From Ascarosepion bandense (Eukaryota; Mollusca; Cephalopoda; Sepiida; Sepiidae): DNA of 64,000 bases. Under the pieces are notes generated by a model. That model saw nothing but the letters and a program-made list of their open reading frames with translations. It did no database searches and had not been told where the DNA came from. Both the position numbers and the translations under genes were made by a program. Below are positions 45,370 through 55,552 of this stretch, one piece after another; the stretch's first letter is position 1, and every line of letters begins with the position of its first letter. The stretch covers positions 4,456,001-4,520,000 of the forward strand of contig JBBBDQ010000330.1 in the NCBI GenBank assembly GCA_037127315.1, in the 5' to 3' direction.

Positions 45370-45660
45370 AAGATGGCTATGAAGGCCCAGCCTGCTTCTG
45401 AAGTGCCGTGAGCAGGAGTCAGAGGAGTGTGGGTGATGTCGCGGTTGAGTGAGTCAGTCTCCTCTGACAGCACATTGCAGATCCTTTTCCCGTTGGCAGT
45501 TGAACTTGAAAGTCTCAGTATCCGCCCATTCCCCCACTCTTCATGGATGGTCCTACGCCAGGCGGGCCGATTTGCAGCAACGATTTCCCCATTTCAAGGT
45601 CGATGTTGGCCTGTGTCACGGATGTATTCAACTGATCCTTGAAATGTCGTTTTGGACCTT
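45370..45660 (-). pseudogene. LINE C-terminal fragment (fourth family)
   Basis: The minus strand reads R-H-F-K-D-Q-L-N-T-S-V near 45650, then (other frame) A-A-N-R-P-A-W-R-R-T-I-H near 45570, and a degraded zinc-finger-like tail. This is the C-terminal tail found after RT in some LINE polyproteins. It is frameshifted, and less AT-rich than its surroundings. Confidence 0.65.
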
Positions 45661-45984
45661 CATGTAGCATCTAGCTTTATAAGATATAGAAAGTGTGAAT
45701 ATTGGGGTCAACACTACATGATAACTGGCAGCTTCACACTTGTACGATTTTCAGACCATATATATTCTAAAACTTTGTGACAAAGCATTCAACTACTGAA
45801 GGTTTCTCAAATCTCTCTTCTTTGAGTTGGTGACAGTGGGCCCTGCTTTCTATGTTTACAGTGTTACCCTAGAAATAATTCTTGAGATAAAGTAAATCTT
45901 AAGATTTATTTTTACATTTTTAAAATTCAAAACTGTAGAACTTTAAGAGCAATTAAGGGCATTGTTTTTAAACATTTTTAAAAT

Positions 45985-46110
45985 TAAATTAAAATTTTCA
46001 AAGTATAAAAATGTTCACAGGAATATTTCTAGTTTTGCAAAACAAGTCTAGAGTACGGTTTTATAATGTCTATTTTCTCTTACCATAACAATGGGATTAG
46101 CAAGATTATA
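45985..46110 (-). repeat. Third partial copy of the inverted-repeat arm end
   Basis: AAATTAAATTAAAATTTTCAAA, TTTTGCAAAACAAGTCTAGA and GTACGGTTTTATAATGTC match 45235-45345 in the same orientation. Confidence 0.65.
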
Positions 46111-46993
46111 TAAAGCAACAAATATTAGGATATTGGACTAAACAATGTAAATCCAATGGCGTCGTCCGTTAAAAAAGTGTTTGATGTTCAAAGAAAACTT
46201 TTCAAAATTATGCATTTAATGTCTTTTGTTGGTTATCTTCAATCTTTGTAAGTACATGTACATTCATTCATGATGGCTCCGGTATTTGTTACACACTTTC
46301 ATGTAGATATATTCGTTTAATACACGAAGACGTTAGTGCTACCTGCCAGATTTACATTGACAGAGATGCTTGGATAAGTGAAGTGACGCAGAAATCCACA
46401 CACAAACTGACAACGTAATTCAGACGCGTTTATGACAATTACTAACTAAGAAAAATCAAACTGTATGCACGTAATGGTCAGTCGTTTATATTCTTTTAAA
46501 ATCCTGAACAGAGAATCGTGACTTTACTGATAAGCCTACCAAACTAGATTCTGAGAGGAGTAAGTATAAATATCTTTTATTAAAAAAAAAAAAAAAAAAA
46601 AAGGTTTGATTAGGTAAATGCACTGGTGTGGGGTGGGGGAGAAGAAAGGAAGATTTGTTTTAAATATCGCTAAACCGTCCTGTTTCTTGTCTGGTACGTT
46701 TCGTTAGAAAATAACGATGAATCAATGATTATCACTTAATTTGCTCCCTCGAAACTTTAGCGGTAAATTTTGGATTTGTTCCCCGAAGCCCTTTACCCCG
46801 TCTAATCTTTCCAAAACATCCTTAATTCTGTGCAAATGTATATGCTGAACTCAAATCGATAATTGTTTATTGAAGAAACCTACATTTTTTCAAGTTAAAG
46901 ACCAGAAAAAAAAATCGGACTATATCTCACCTCTTACCACCGTTCTCATATCTGATTCACCGCTGAATGACTTGAGGCGTAGGATATTTATTT
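46111..46993. other. Noncoding stretch with poly(A)
   Basis: No gene recognised; about 22 A residues at 46580-46602. Confidence 0.5.
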
Positions 46994-47091
46994 CGGCCAA
47001 TTTACTTCCTTTGAGCAATTACTCCGCGATTTGTTTGGTTTCGAAACTCAGTTTCCGAAGTAATTGCAAAAAGGAAGTAAATTGGCCGAAA
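46994..47091. repeat. Hairpin-forming inverted repeat
   Basis: CGGCCAATTTACTTCCTTT-GAGCAATTACTCCG (46994-47026) pairs with CG-AAGTAATTGCAAAAAGG-AAGTAAATTGGCCG (47056-47090) over most of its length, with a loop of about 29 bases. No protein or known repeat. Confidence 0.75.
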
Positions 47092-47503
47092 AATCGACAA
47101 ACTACGCGTGAAGTCATTCTCAACAACACGGAGTAAGCAACTGAATAATGAATTCAAAGAAAAAAACTAATAATTTAAATAAGATAACCTCGTTTATTGT
47201 GCTAAGTACACTTTTAATAAGTAATTTATTCAACCTAATTACAATTAATGGTAACAATAGTTCAATTATGGTGACCCAATTGTTCAATGAGGTATGAGGT
47301 TTGCTTGTCAAAATATTGTGATGATATTACATTACTATTTTGGTTAATCTTATTCCATTTATTCAACGGTTTTATTCAAGTTTATCCTCAGGACTATATG
47401 CCCGGTGAATGTTAGTCAAACATGAAATTTTTCTTTAAAATTTCAAGTAATATAAGGAATGGTAAAAAAAAAGAAAAAAGAAAAAAAGATTAACACATTG
47501 ATA

Positions 47504-47735
47504 TACGAGGTGTGTTCGAAAAGTATCCGATTTTATTTTTTTTCCTCCAAAACTAATGCTGCGTGGGCAAAACACTAAGTGGGAGATGACGACACCCTTC
47601 CTGCACATGTGCAGAAATTTTCGCACCGGTAGGCTGCGTGACTTCCAGGTTTTTACGCCTAGAGTACAGACATGTGTGCGCTCGTCTGATTTTTGTTTTT
47701 TATGTCGCAACACAAGGTGGGCCTAGTAAAATTTA
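47504..47735 (+). mobile_element. Mariner-like 5' end fragment
   Basis: TACGAGGTGTGTTCGAAAAG at the TA junction is a typical mariner terminal repeat. The next about 200 bases (CGTGGGCAAAACACTAAGTG, GGTAGGCTGCGTGACTTCC) look like a mariner 5' UTR. No transposase coding sequence or opposite end follows. Confidence 0.65.
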
Positions 47736-48439
47736 ATTTTCATAACAGGTACCTCAGCTATTTTCACGACTGATCGTATTCGTAAGTATATAGTACATGC
47801 CTTAGAAATAATAGGAAGTTTTATTAAAAAGAGTAATAAAGATGTTTTTCATCATAAAAAAAACTAAAGTGTTGGTATAGTGTTTTCATTGTTGACAGTG
47901 TGATCATCATATGTCGCTGCGTGGGATTTATTTATAATTTATTCATTTGAAAATTAAAAAAAAAAAGAATATTACGAATGTTTCCTGTTTCAAAAACAAA
48001 AGATGTTTATACGTAAGTATGATCGTAGCGAAAGTAGCTAATGGTTTAAAATTATAAAAACGTTACTTTCATCAGAATTTTACAAAATTCAAGAAACATT
48101 GAATTTAATTATTGTTTACATGTGGTGATATATGAGAGAGTATGTGAGCCAATAAGTAAGAAAAAAACTTAAAAAAGGTTATTTTCCTTATGAAATTAAT
48201 AGTGTCATTGAGAATGACCAAATGGGCTGCAATTAGTTCATAACTGGTCTGTGTAAACAGGATGTTTGAAAACACCTTAGTCCTGATGCTGCAACAATGC
48301 CCCACAGTACTAACGTAGGATTAATGAAGTCGATACATTCCCAATAAATGTATTTAAATGTATTAGTAATTTATTTTTATTAGGAGTTGCTATCCAGCAA
48401 TAGACTAACCAAAAAGATAGATCGAGAAAAAAACAGGTT
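47736..48439. other. AT-rich noncoding stretch
   Basis: Nothing recognised. Confidence 0.5.
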
Positions 48440-49440
48440 ATAAGAAACCACTTCTATAAAAAGGCAATCGATTCAGTAGAACACTCGGCAGTCTAACTTC
48501 CTACGATTAAAAACTACATAAAAATTGAGAACATATATGTAATGCAATAATTTGACTGCAAAAAGATAAAAAGTAAAAGGGAAAGGAGCAAAACTAAGAG
48601 TTAATCTAAACTATCTAAAAAGCACGCCTTGCAAGCATTTTCGGAAAAATGAACGCAGAAAGAATAGGAGTAAATTAAACGGAAAATAGTCCAGCCATCT
48701 ACGATTTACTGACGACGTTTTAATAATATAATCCACTCGCCGATTCTAATAACATATACTAAATTATCTGGTTGGTTGTTTTTGTTTAGAGGTATATCAA
48801 CCTCTACGGAAGTCTAAATATTTTGTACGGAATTTTATTTTATTTTTTCAGGTTGGGGGGTGGGGGATAATAATGATTTCAGCTACACATGACTTACCAG
48901 TTAAGAAGATGAGAATTCATACTTTTTTTTTCAAAGGTATTTGCTCGTAAGAGAATAAAACGAACCCAATGGTAATTTGAACTCAGCTCTCCGATTGACA
49001 ATTCCGGGTCATTATCCATTACACTACCCGCACAGCTAAATTTACAGCAACAGGTATTTTTAAGCAGACTATCGAAAGAGGAGAAAAAAAATCACTAAGT
49101 TTAAAATTGGCCAGAAATAAAAACAAAATAAGACTCATTCCGAATAAGGTAATAAGAAAAATAGATGAAGAAGAACTGGAAGTTCAAGATTATGTATGCT
49201 TAGGACAGGTGATAACATTAAGGAAGTACAAGAAAATGCAATAAAACGATAAAATCATAAGATCAAACGCATTTAACAAAAATATAGACATAAAAATGCC
49301 TTTTCCTAAGAAGATAGTATATAAGCAATGTATAATGCCATTTATTGCATGCGGATGAAAAACGTGGAAATTAATGATATTGCTTGAAAACCAAATCGAA
49401 AATGGAAATTTAACAGGATCTTAGGCGTCGAATACGTACA
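48440..49440 (+). pseudogene. BovB/RTE-like LINE reverse transcriptase remnant
   Basis: Plus-strand blocks in order are K-K-A-I-D-S-V-E-H-S-A-V (48462-48500), F-R-K-N-E-R-R-K near 48640, N-G-K then S-S-H-L-R-F-T-D-D (the Y/F-x-D-D catalytic box) near 48700, and, after an interruption, I-D-E-E-E-L-E-V-Q-D-Y-V-C-L-G-Q near 49170 and C-I-M-P-F-I-A-C-G near 49330. This is RT core followed by thumb. Stops and frameshifts make it inactive. An unrelated block (48765-49075, family B start plus a SINE) splits it. Confidence 0.7.
48765..49075. repeat. Family B start plus reverse SINE inside the LINE
   Basis: 48768-48860 is the opening of family B (GTTGGTTGTTTTTGTTTAGA, GTATATCAACCTCTACGG). 48946-49060 is a minus-strand SINE head (plus AATTTGAACTCAGCTCTCCG, CATTACACTACCCGCACAG). 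Confidence 0.6.
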
Positions 49441-49599
49441 CATAATTCATTTAAGAAACTTTTATCTAACACAATAGCATTATAAGGGGTACATAAAAAA
49501 TCGGCATGGACAATGTTCTTTGTATGCCAAAAGATTCTTTAATTATTTATGAAATGCATGAAATATATATGTTATGACGAGGTAGTCTATCAGGCTGTA

Positions 49600-50562
49600 T
49601 GAGGTATGATCGAAAGTAACGGTACTGTTGCTATGGTAACGGGGTTAAAAAAAACGCAGAGTGAAGCCGCTTAGCACAGATAGACCTGAAACTCAGTCGC
49701 GCTTGCACACGACATTATAACTTGCTAGCTCAGTGCCATTGTTTACAGCTGTACTTGGAAGAGAGCGGTCGTCTCACTATACAACAAAGGTTCCATCAGT
49801 GATCATAGCTTGTGAAGCGGTTTTTGGCCAAGCTCAACATTCCCAACCGCAATATTTTTGTTTTTAATCATTTCACCCCGAGCAAGGCAGAAATGCCACC
49901 GATGTGCAGGGGGCTACATAACTGTAAAAAGATTAATTAGAAAAGAGTGAGGAGTACAAACTAGTTAGAAAGGAGCAATAGAAAGCTGAGAATGCAGGTG
50001 CGATGACAGATACATAGGTGGGGAGAAAGGGAAGGATATACGGGGGTGGGGAGAGAGCTAGAGTCCAGTGGTTAATAGATGAGTATTGACATTGCATTTA
50101 AATTTCTGGGAGGTTGTAGCCGTCAGGAAAGCAAGAATATGGGAGCAAGTTCCACAGGCGGGAAGTGCGAGAGAAGAAGCTGCAGGAGTAGAATTGTCGT
50201 CTGCATTTGGCTAACCTGACTGTGAATGGGTGGGACCCAATTGCCAGTCTGGTTGCACGAGTAAACACCTGTTGAGAAGGCATATACCACAGATCTCGCT
50301 CCCTGAAAAATTGTTCTCTTAAATCAATACCCTGACTGAAAAGATCAAGACTGAAAGACGTCGAAGAAACTCCAGAAATAGCGACGACAGCTGCTCGCTA
50401 TCCCAGAAAAGGAGTTCCAGGAATGCTTACATCAAAGGAAACGAGGCTTTATAAAGTGTGTAGTTTCAGAAGGGGACTACCTCGGAGATTGAATGCCGCA
50501 TTGATTTATGTTGTAGTTTTCTTTTTATAGCTCCGATCCCGATACCTTTTGATCAGACCTCG
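49600..50562 (+). mobile_element. Mariner-like element split by a LINE tail
   Basis: Left end TGAGGTATGATCGAAAGTAA (after TA at 49598-49599) and the reverse complement of the right end, CGAGGTCTGATCAAAAGGTA (before TA at 50563), are inverted repeats. Only the 5' UTR (to about 49860) and the transposase C-terminus remain. 50413-50490 reads F-Q-E-C-L-H-Q-R-K-R-G-F-I-K-C-V-V-S-E-G then D-Y and a stop, matching the final block of mariner transposases. A LINE family 1 tail replaces the middle. Confidence 0.75.
49862..50285 (-). pseudogene. LINE family 1 3' end nested in mariner
   Basis: Plus-strand ATCATTTCACCCCGAGCAAG marks its 3' end. The minus strand encodes F-T-R-A-T-R-L-A-I-G-S-H-P-F-T-V and R-L-W-N-L-L-P-Y-S-C-F-P-D (open at 50098-50283). 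Confidence 0.85.
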
Positions 50563-50564
50563 TA

Positions 50565-50975
50565 TATGTGAATTATATATATTTGAAAGAACTTAAGTTT
50601 ATCGTAATGAAAAAGGCATAACACACACTTCAAGCTAGACATCAGCAGCAACAACAATATTGTAAGCCCCTTTTGTTAAAAGAGGCTATAAACCCAAACT
50701 CTCTAAGATTGAAAAGAAAGATTATGAATGCATGAAGAATTCTAAAGTTGTGCTGAAATATATTGTTTCTGGTCTGTCAAACAATGAAGTAAATGTGTTA
50801 TGTCGAACGGTAAGCAGACTGTTCAAGAAAACATGAGCTTAATAGTTACCATCTAAGAATATGCCTTTGATCAAAAGTCATCATAACATCTAGGTGTAAT
50901 TTCCACGGGCTTAGTTAAAAAAGATAGCTATTTTTGGAACTTAATTTTATGAACTGGGAGATTAAATTGAATGGT
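50565..50975. other. Noncoding stretch
   Basis: No feature recognised apart from weakly coding-like A-rich sequence at 50660-50840. Confidence 0.4.
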
Positions 50976-50980
50976 TCGGT

Positions 50981-51185
50981 CTCAGGACAGCTGGCGTTCG
51001 ATCGTCGCAATTCCATCCAGTAAAGCGAACGATAGGAGGCCCCGGGGCCGTTCACGACCTCGACCTACTCTCGAACTCGGAACGGGTTGACTCTCCTGAA
51101 TACGGAGCCGTCCCTCGCCCCTCCTCGCGGGCCGAAACGACGCGGGGAGGAAACGAATGCGAGTGCCAAGTGGGCCACTTTTGGT
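50981..51185 (+). rRNA. 28S rRNA fragment fused to a LINE
   Basis: A GC-rich island in AT-rich DNA. It follows metazoan 28S rRNA over about 205 bases: CTCAGGACAGCTGGCG, TCGATCGTCGCA, GTAAAGCGAACGAT, CGGGGCCG, CTACTCTCGAACT, and at the end GAATGCGAGTGCCAAGTGGG then CCACTTTTGGT, which differs from the 28S I remember at a single base over about 30. Internal differences from the conserved sequence are mostly T-to-C and A-to-G. It stops abruptly where the LINE begins. It is a partial copy, not a working rRNA gene. The 82-codon minus-strand frame over it is spurious. Confidence 0.9.
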
Positions 51186-51768
51186 TGGGTGCCCCTGCTA
51201 TTCTCCTCGGGGTTCTTGACAAAATACAACGGAGAGTCTGTAATGGGATCGATACCGACTTGGCAGACCGGCTGCAGTCTCTCTCACACCGGCGAGACAT
51301 GGCTTCCCTGTGTCTCTTCTATAAATACTCTCACGGCTTCTGCTCCGATGAACTTAGATCACTAGTGCCCCCTATGTACGAATTTGCACGAGATACTAGA
51401 TTAGCAACTAGGTCCCACCCTTTTACAGTGAAACCGATAAAATGTAACCGCAATTTCTACTCCAACAGCTTCTTTTCTCGCACTTCCTGACTGTGGAATT
51501 CCCTTCCACATGATTGCTTCCCCGACGGCTACAATCTCCAGGAGTTTAAATGTAAGATCAATAGACACCTAACACACTAACTCGTATTCCTTCTCTCAAA
51601 CACTCTTACCATCTACCCAACCCTCAGCCTCGGTATCTTTACCCGTCTACCACCCTCCTGACATTTCCTATATCTAACCACACTTTCTCTTTACCTTCCC
51701 CTATATAACCCCTAGTGCGATAGTGGCAGTGGAATGCCTTGCTTAGGGTGAAATGATTAAAAAAAATC
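51182..51768 (+). pseudogene. LINE family 1 3' end, downstream part of the chimera
   Basis: It starts within TGGTTGGGTGCCCCTGC, corresponding to TGGTCCGGTGCTCCTGC in the copy at 8366-9190 (minus). It continues as Q-R-R-V-C-N-G-I, S-H-R-R-D-M-A-S-L-C-L-F-Y-K-Y, T-R-L-A-T-R-S-H-P-F-T-V and C-N-R-N-F-Y-S-N-S-F-F-S-R-T-S, a stop where Ala/Arg is expected, then 3' UTR and the family end GGAATGCCTTGCTTAGGGTG-AAATGATTAAAAAAAA. The coding part is intact for about 100 codons, so it is one of the younger copies here. Confidence 0.9.
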
Positions 51769-52869
51769 AGGTAGCGGGTATGTGAAAGAAGGACAAGCTA
51801 TTATTGTCATAAGAGTGTTAAGCAATAAAGGAATGTTCCCAGTTTTTATTTCTCCAATTATGTCCATTATTATATCCATGATACAGTAACGTTGTAATAC
51901 ACGACGGAACGGAATAGCGGACAGAGAAACTATAACACACATACAAAACAACAGTGTGAGAAAGAGTAATAGGGTCTTACTTGCAATATTTATTTTCCAT
52001 CGTCAGAGACGATCTTATAAAAACAAATAACACTTTTTGTCTTGATCAAAAGACATGTTTCTAAAGGTTGAACAATTTTTACTTCAGCATTTCGTCTAAA
52101 ATTAGATTTTTTTTTTAATTTGTGATTTTTTTAAAGCTTTGTGAACGATGGACCACTGTTGATTGATCGTACAAGCAATAAGGTTAGTAAGCCTTTAAAA
52201 CGCTTAATTTCTCCCAACATTGTGCAAAAGGTATCGCTGCAATGTTAAATATAATCTTTGATATTTTTATCCTTGAGTCATAAGCTTTTCTTTAAGAATA
52301 GTGTCCTCGTGCTTTTAAAATCTTCGATATAAACACAATACACAATTTACTCAATGCATTCATTCATTTGAAATTACTGAAAACAGCATTTCTATTCTAT
52401 CTCTGTCGATCTTTGCCCCCACAATGAAAAGAAAAGAAAATATTTCAGGCTCCAAATTATGTTCTTAAAATATTTTACAGGACATTGAGAATTTTCTTTT
52501 AATTGCTATATAATTAGCGACTTCTTTAAAAGAAAAGAAAACACCTTTTTGTTATGACTGTTGAGTTGTAGGTAGAAATTCAAAAAAAAAAAATTACATA
52601 AATTGTTTCTTGTTTTGATGGCGTCTGGGAATGTGACGTGTCATGAAGTAACATTTAAAAACTAAACTTGTATTCAACTGTTCCAGTTTTGAGCTCTAGG
52701 ATATTTTATGCAAATGAAAGTTTAGTTGACTAGTTTGCATTCTTTCAAGAACCAAATTTATAATTCTTTATGCGATATTGAATAAGGCTGCATTTGAAAG
52801 AATGTTTTTTTTTTAGCTATTTTCTTTATTTAACGACAGTCTTTTTTACAGATGAAGAAGGACTTTGAA
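51769..52869. other. AT-rich noncoding stretch
   Basis: Nothing recognised. Confidence 0.5.
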
Positions 52870-52919
52870 AAGATAAAAATTTGGTTCTACTGAACGATGC
52901 TGACAATATCATGGACCAA

Positions 52920-53190
52920 GCAACGACAAAGGTTTAGAGAACAAAGAAACAAAAAGGACACTTAAATATTAGAAAGACAGTTGAACTTTCTAGGACGATA
53001 TTCACAGGACATATTGAAGAAAATAAAGACAGGAAAATAGCACATAAACCTACTTAGAGAGCTGAGTAAATGGATGTCAGAGCAGGCTTTAGGAGAAATA
53101 ATAAAAAAAAATTACTTAAGAGCTACAAAGAATAAGAAATTGTGGAGAGCCATAATCGCCAACTTTCTAAACGGACACGCTACATAGAAG
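52920..53190 (+). pseudogene. LINE family 2, 3' coding end
   Basis: The plus strand reads T-G-H-I-E-E-N-K-D-R near 53005, L-L-R-E-L-S-K-W-M-S-E-Q-A-L-G-E near 53055 and L-R-A-T-K-N-K-K-L-W-R-A-I-I-A-N to a stop at about 53185. Same family as 10275-13660, strongly truncated. Confidence 0.75.
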
Positions 53191-53564
53191 AAATAACTAC
53201 TAAAGACGTACAAAAAAGAACTCATGTTAAAAGATTGATTGTATTTTAACCCATAAAGTGTGGCAGACCACAAAAAGGATATTAGTATGAATAAAAAGGG
53301 AACTCGCACTTAGAGAAAATATGAAATATGTCTTTTAACTGATCTCTAACGGACTCTAAAAGACTCAAATTTGTTCCCATGTTGCAAGTGGTTCAATCAA
53401 AATACTTAGCTTACCATTCTCCAGAGTTATATTCAGCCACTGTTCAAGCACTATACATGTATGTAGATATATAGATCATGCCTATTCTAGTGTCGCTTTC
53501 TACAGAGTTAAGTTACTAACTCTAAACCCAACTGATTGCCAACAAACGCTAGGGTTTGGCTGGT
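53191..53564. other. Noncoding stretch
   Basis: Nothing recognised. Confidence 0.5.
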
Positions 53565-53697
53565 GTTGCGATGGGAAAAAGAGGTGGATTTTTAACTTAC
53601 CAAGAGTATTGAAAGTGAAAGTGAATGTAGCGGCTTCGGCTGGAATTTGAACTCGACACGTCAATCCAATACCCACTGCTCTATGAGCACAGACGTT
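53565..53697 (-). repeat. SINE head fragment
   Basis: Plus-strand GGCTGGAATTTGAACTCGAC with CAATACCCACTGCTCTATGA gives, reversed, box B and an A-box-like region, with a decayed body start (TTACCAAGAGTATTGAAAGT). Confidence 0.55.
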
Positions 53698-54368
53698 TAA
53701 AGCCAGACCGAATGAAGAAAAAAAATCCAGTTGCTTCGAACTTTCTCAGTTGTTTATTCAAAAATGGTTTTCTTCTGGTCTTTACCCACAACATCAATAA
53801 TAAACGAAGCGTATCTTTGTTCAAGAATGGATTGAGATACATCATGGCACATTTGACAATATAACGATGATTTACAATTCCGCATTTTATCGTAAAAAGA
53901 CATTTCTGATAAACCAGATCAGCCAATGCTAAATGCCAGAGTTTCCTTTGTTTTTTTCCTTAGTGAACTGTTTTTGTATATAGTTCTGTTATACTCTACT
54001 TCAAATTGAATCTTTCTGATTTATTACACATCAAAAAATAGTCTTGAACACGTATTACACGATGAACGCTACGAAAGCAACATTTAAAATTCGCTCTCGG
54101 CATAGGGGCTCGGAGAATCACTTCAAACAAATCTCCCACAAATATAGAATATAATTTTTTTAAAAATTGCCATTATAACATAAAAACAATATGTTGTGTA
54201 TCTACACTGATGCTTAAAGGGCTCGCTCGCGATACTCAAGGCACTAAGTAGGCGGTTGGGCTGACAGACAGCCTTAGAATTAATCAGCGGTCACGGGTCA
54301 AAAGATCCCAGACAAAATCCAAGCTTGTACACAAACGACTACCCCGTCCTCATACGCCCAAAAAGAGA
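53698..54368. other. Noncoding stretch
   Basis: No supported gene; an 81-codon minus frame at 53681-53926 has no recognisable domain. Confidence 0.45.
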
Positions 54369-54412
54369 TATTCCGCCATACTCCGTTATATAACGGAGAA
54401 GGGCGGAATATT
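54369..54412. repeat. 44-base near-perfect palindrome
   Basis: ATATTCCGCC-ATA-CTCCGTTAT and ATAACGGAG-AAG-GGCGGAATAT pair completely except for one internal three-base mismatch. There is no loop: the centre is TTATATAA. Non-coding; no known family recognised. Confidence 0.85.
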
Positions 54413-54421
54413 TTTTCACTC

Positions 54422-54429
54422 ACTCACAA

Positions 54430-54479
<50 letters not shown>

Positions 54480-54480
54480 T
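54422..54480 (+). repeat. (CA)n-(TA)n-(CA)n microsatellite
   Basis: A compound tract abutting the left end of the Tc1 element. Confidence 0.85.
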
Positions 54481-55514
54481 ACTGACTATAAGTTTGGGAC
54501 CACTTAGATTTATTCTCTAAGAGAAATAAATAACAGATTTTATGTCTTAGAAGAATAAATATAGATATATTTCATTGTTGCTCACAATTGTACAATAATT
54601 AAAACCAAATTGAACAGAGTAATTTCAAATTTAATTAAAGTTAATTCATATTTTCTTTTCATTAAAGAAACCACCACGAGCCTTTATTACTGCAGAGCAA
54701 ATCCTTGGCATTCTTTCTAATAACTTATAAAGATAAATTGGTGAAAGTGATTTTCAAGCATCCTGCAAGCATTTGAACAACATTTGTTCATGTTTAGCAT
54801 GTTCATTTCGAACTGTACGATCAATTTCATCCCTTATTCTCCTTTAATAGTGGTTTCTTAGCTGCTACATAGCCTTTAAGCCCAGCAGAATGAAGTCGTC
54901 TCTTAACAGTAGTACCAGATATTGGATGTTGCCGAGTAGAATTCATTTCAATTGTTAATTCCAGAGCGGATTTTCTTCTATTCCTCTTGCTAGATATGAT
55001 CAAATGCCTATCCTCTACAATAGATGTTACTCTGGGCCTACCAGATCTTTTTCTGTCAAATTTAACTCAGTTTTACGAAATCGCTGAAGGCAATAATGCA
55101 CGCCATTTTTTGATAGGCTTAATCTTTTTAGCGATAACACGTTCAGAATATCCTTCTTTCGAAAGAATTTCAACCTGAGCTCTTTTTTCAATGTTAATCT
55201 GTTTCTTCCTTGCCATTTATACCGTAGTAATGTGGTTTACAAAAATAAGTTATACCGTAATTATAAAATCTGAATAAATCTGAATTTTCGGCAAAAACTT
55301 GATCACAATAAGAGGAGTCAAGTAGCAAACTGAGTAAATGTTTACTTTAAAGTTGAAAAGAATACTTTTTCTTTACTTGACATCTGCATAAGAATAACAA
55401 AATACAAACACGGCGAATTTGATTCTGCTAAAAATTAAATTTTATAAAATTTGTGAAAAAAAAAACAAAAAAAAAAACACAAATTGGGTAGTCCCAAACA
55501 TATGGTTGGTAGTG
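54477..55514 (-). mobile_element. Tc1-like deletion derivative lacking the catalytic core
   Basis: Left end CACTACTGACTATAAGTTTG-GGACCAC and the reverse complement of the right end, CACTACCAACCATATGTTTG-GGACTAC, are terminal inverted repeats of about 27 bases; TA follows the right end. The transposase reads on the minus strand from ATG 55216: M-A-R-K-K-Q-I-N-I-E-K-R-A-Q-V-E-I-L-S-K, then (shifted) R-S-G-R-P-R-V-T-S and T-V-K-R-R-L-H-S-A-G-L-K-G-Y near 54890. At about 54840 it jumps straight to R-D-E-I-D-R-T-V-R-N-E-H and L-E-R-M-P-R-I-C-S-A-V-I-K-A-R-G-G near 54680. The DDE catalytic domain between them is deleted. Confidence 0.85.
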
Positions 55515-55552
55515 TATACATACGCACATATAAATATATGAGTATACACATA

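Noticed and set aside
51052..51365. Minus- and plus-strand frames across the GC-rich island
   Set aside because: They are translations of 28S rRNA-derived sequence and its joint with the LINE.
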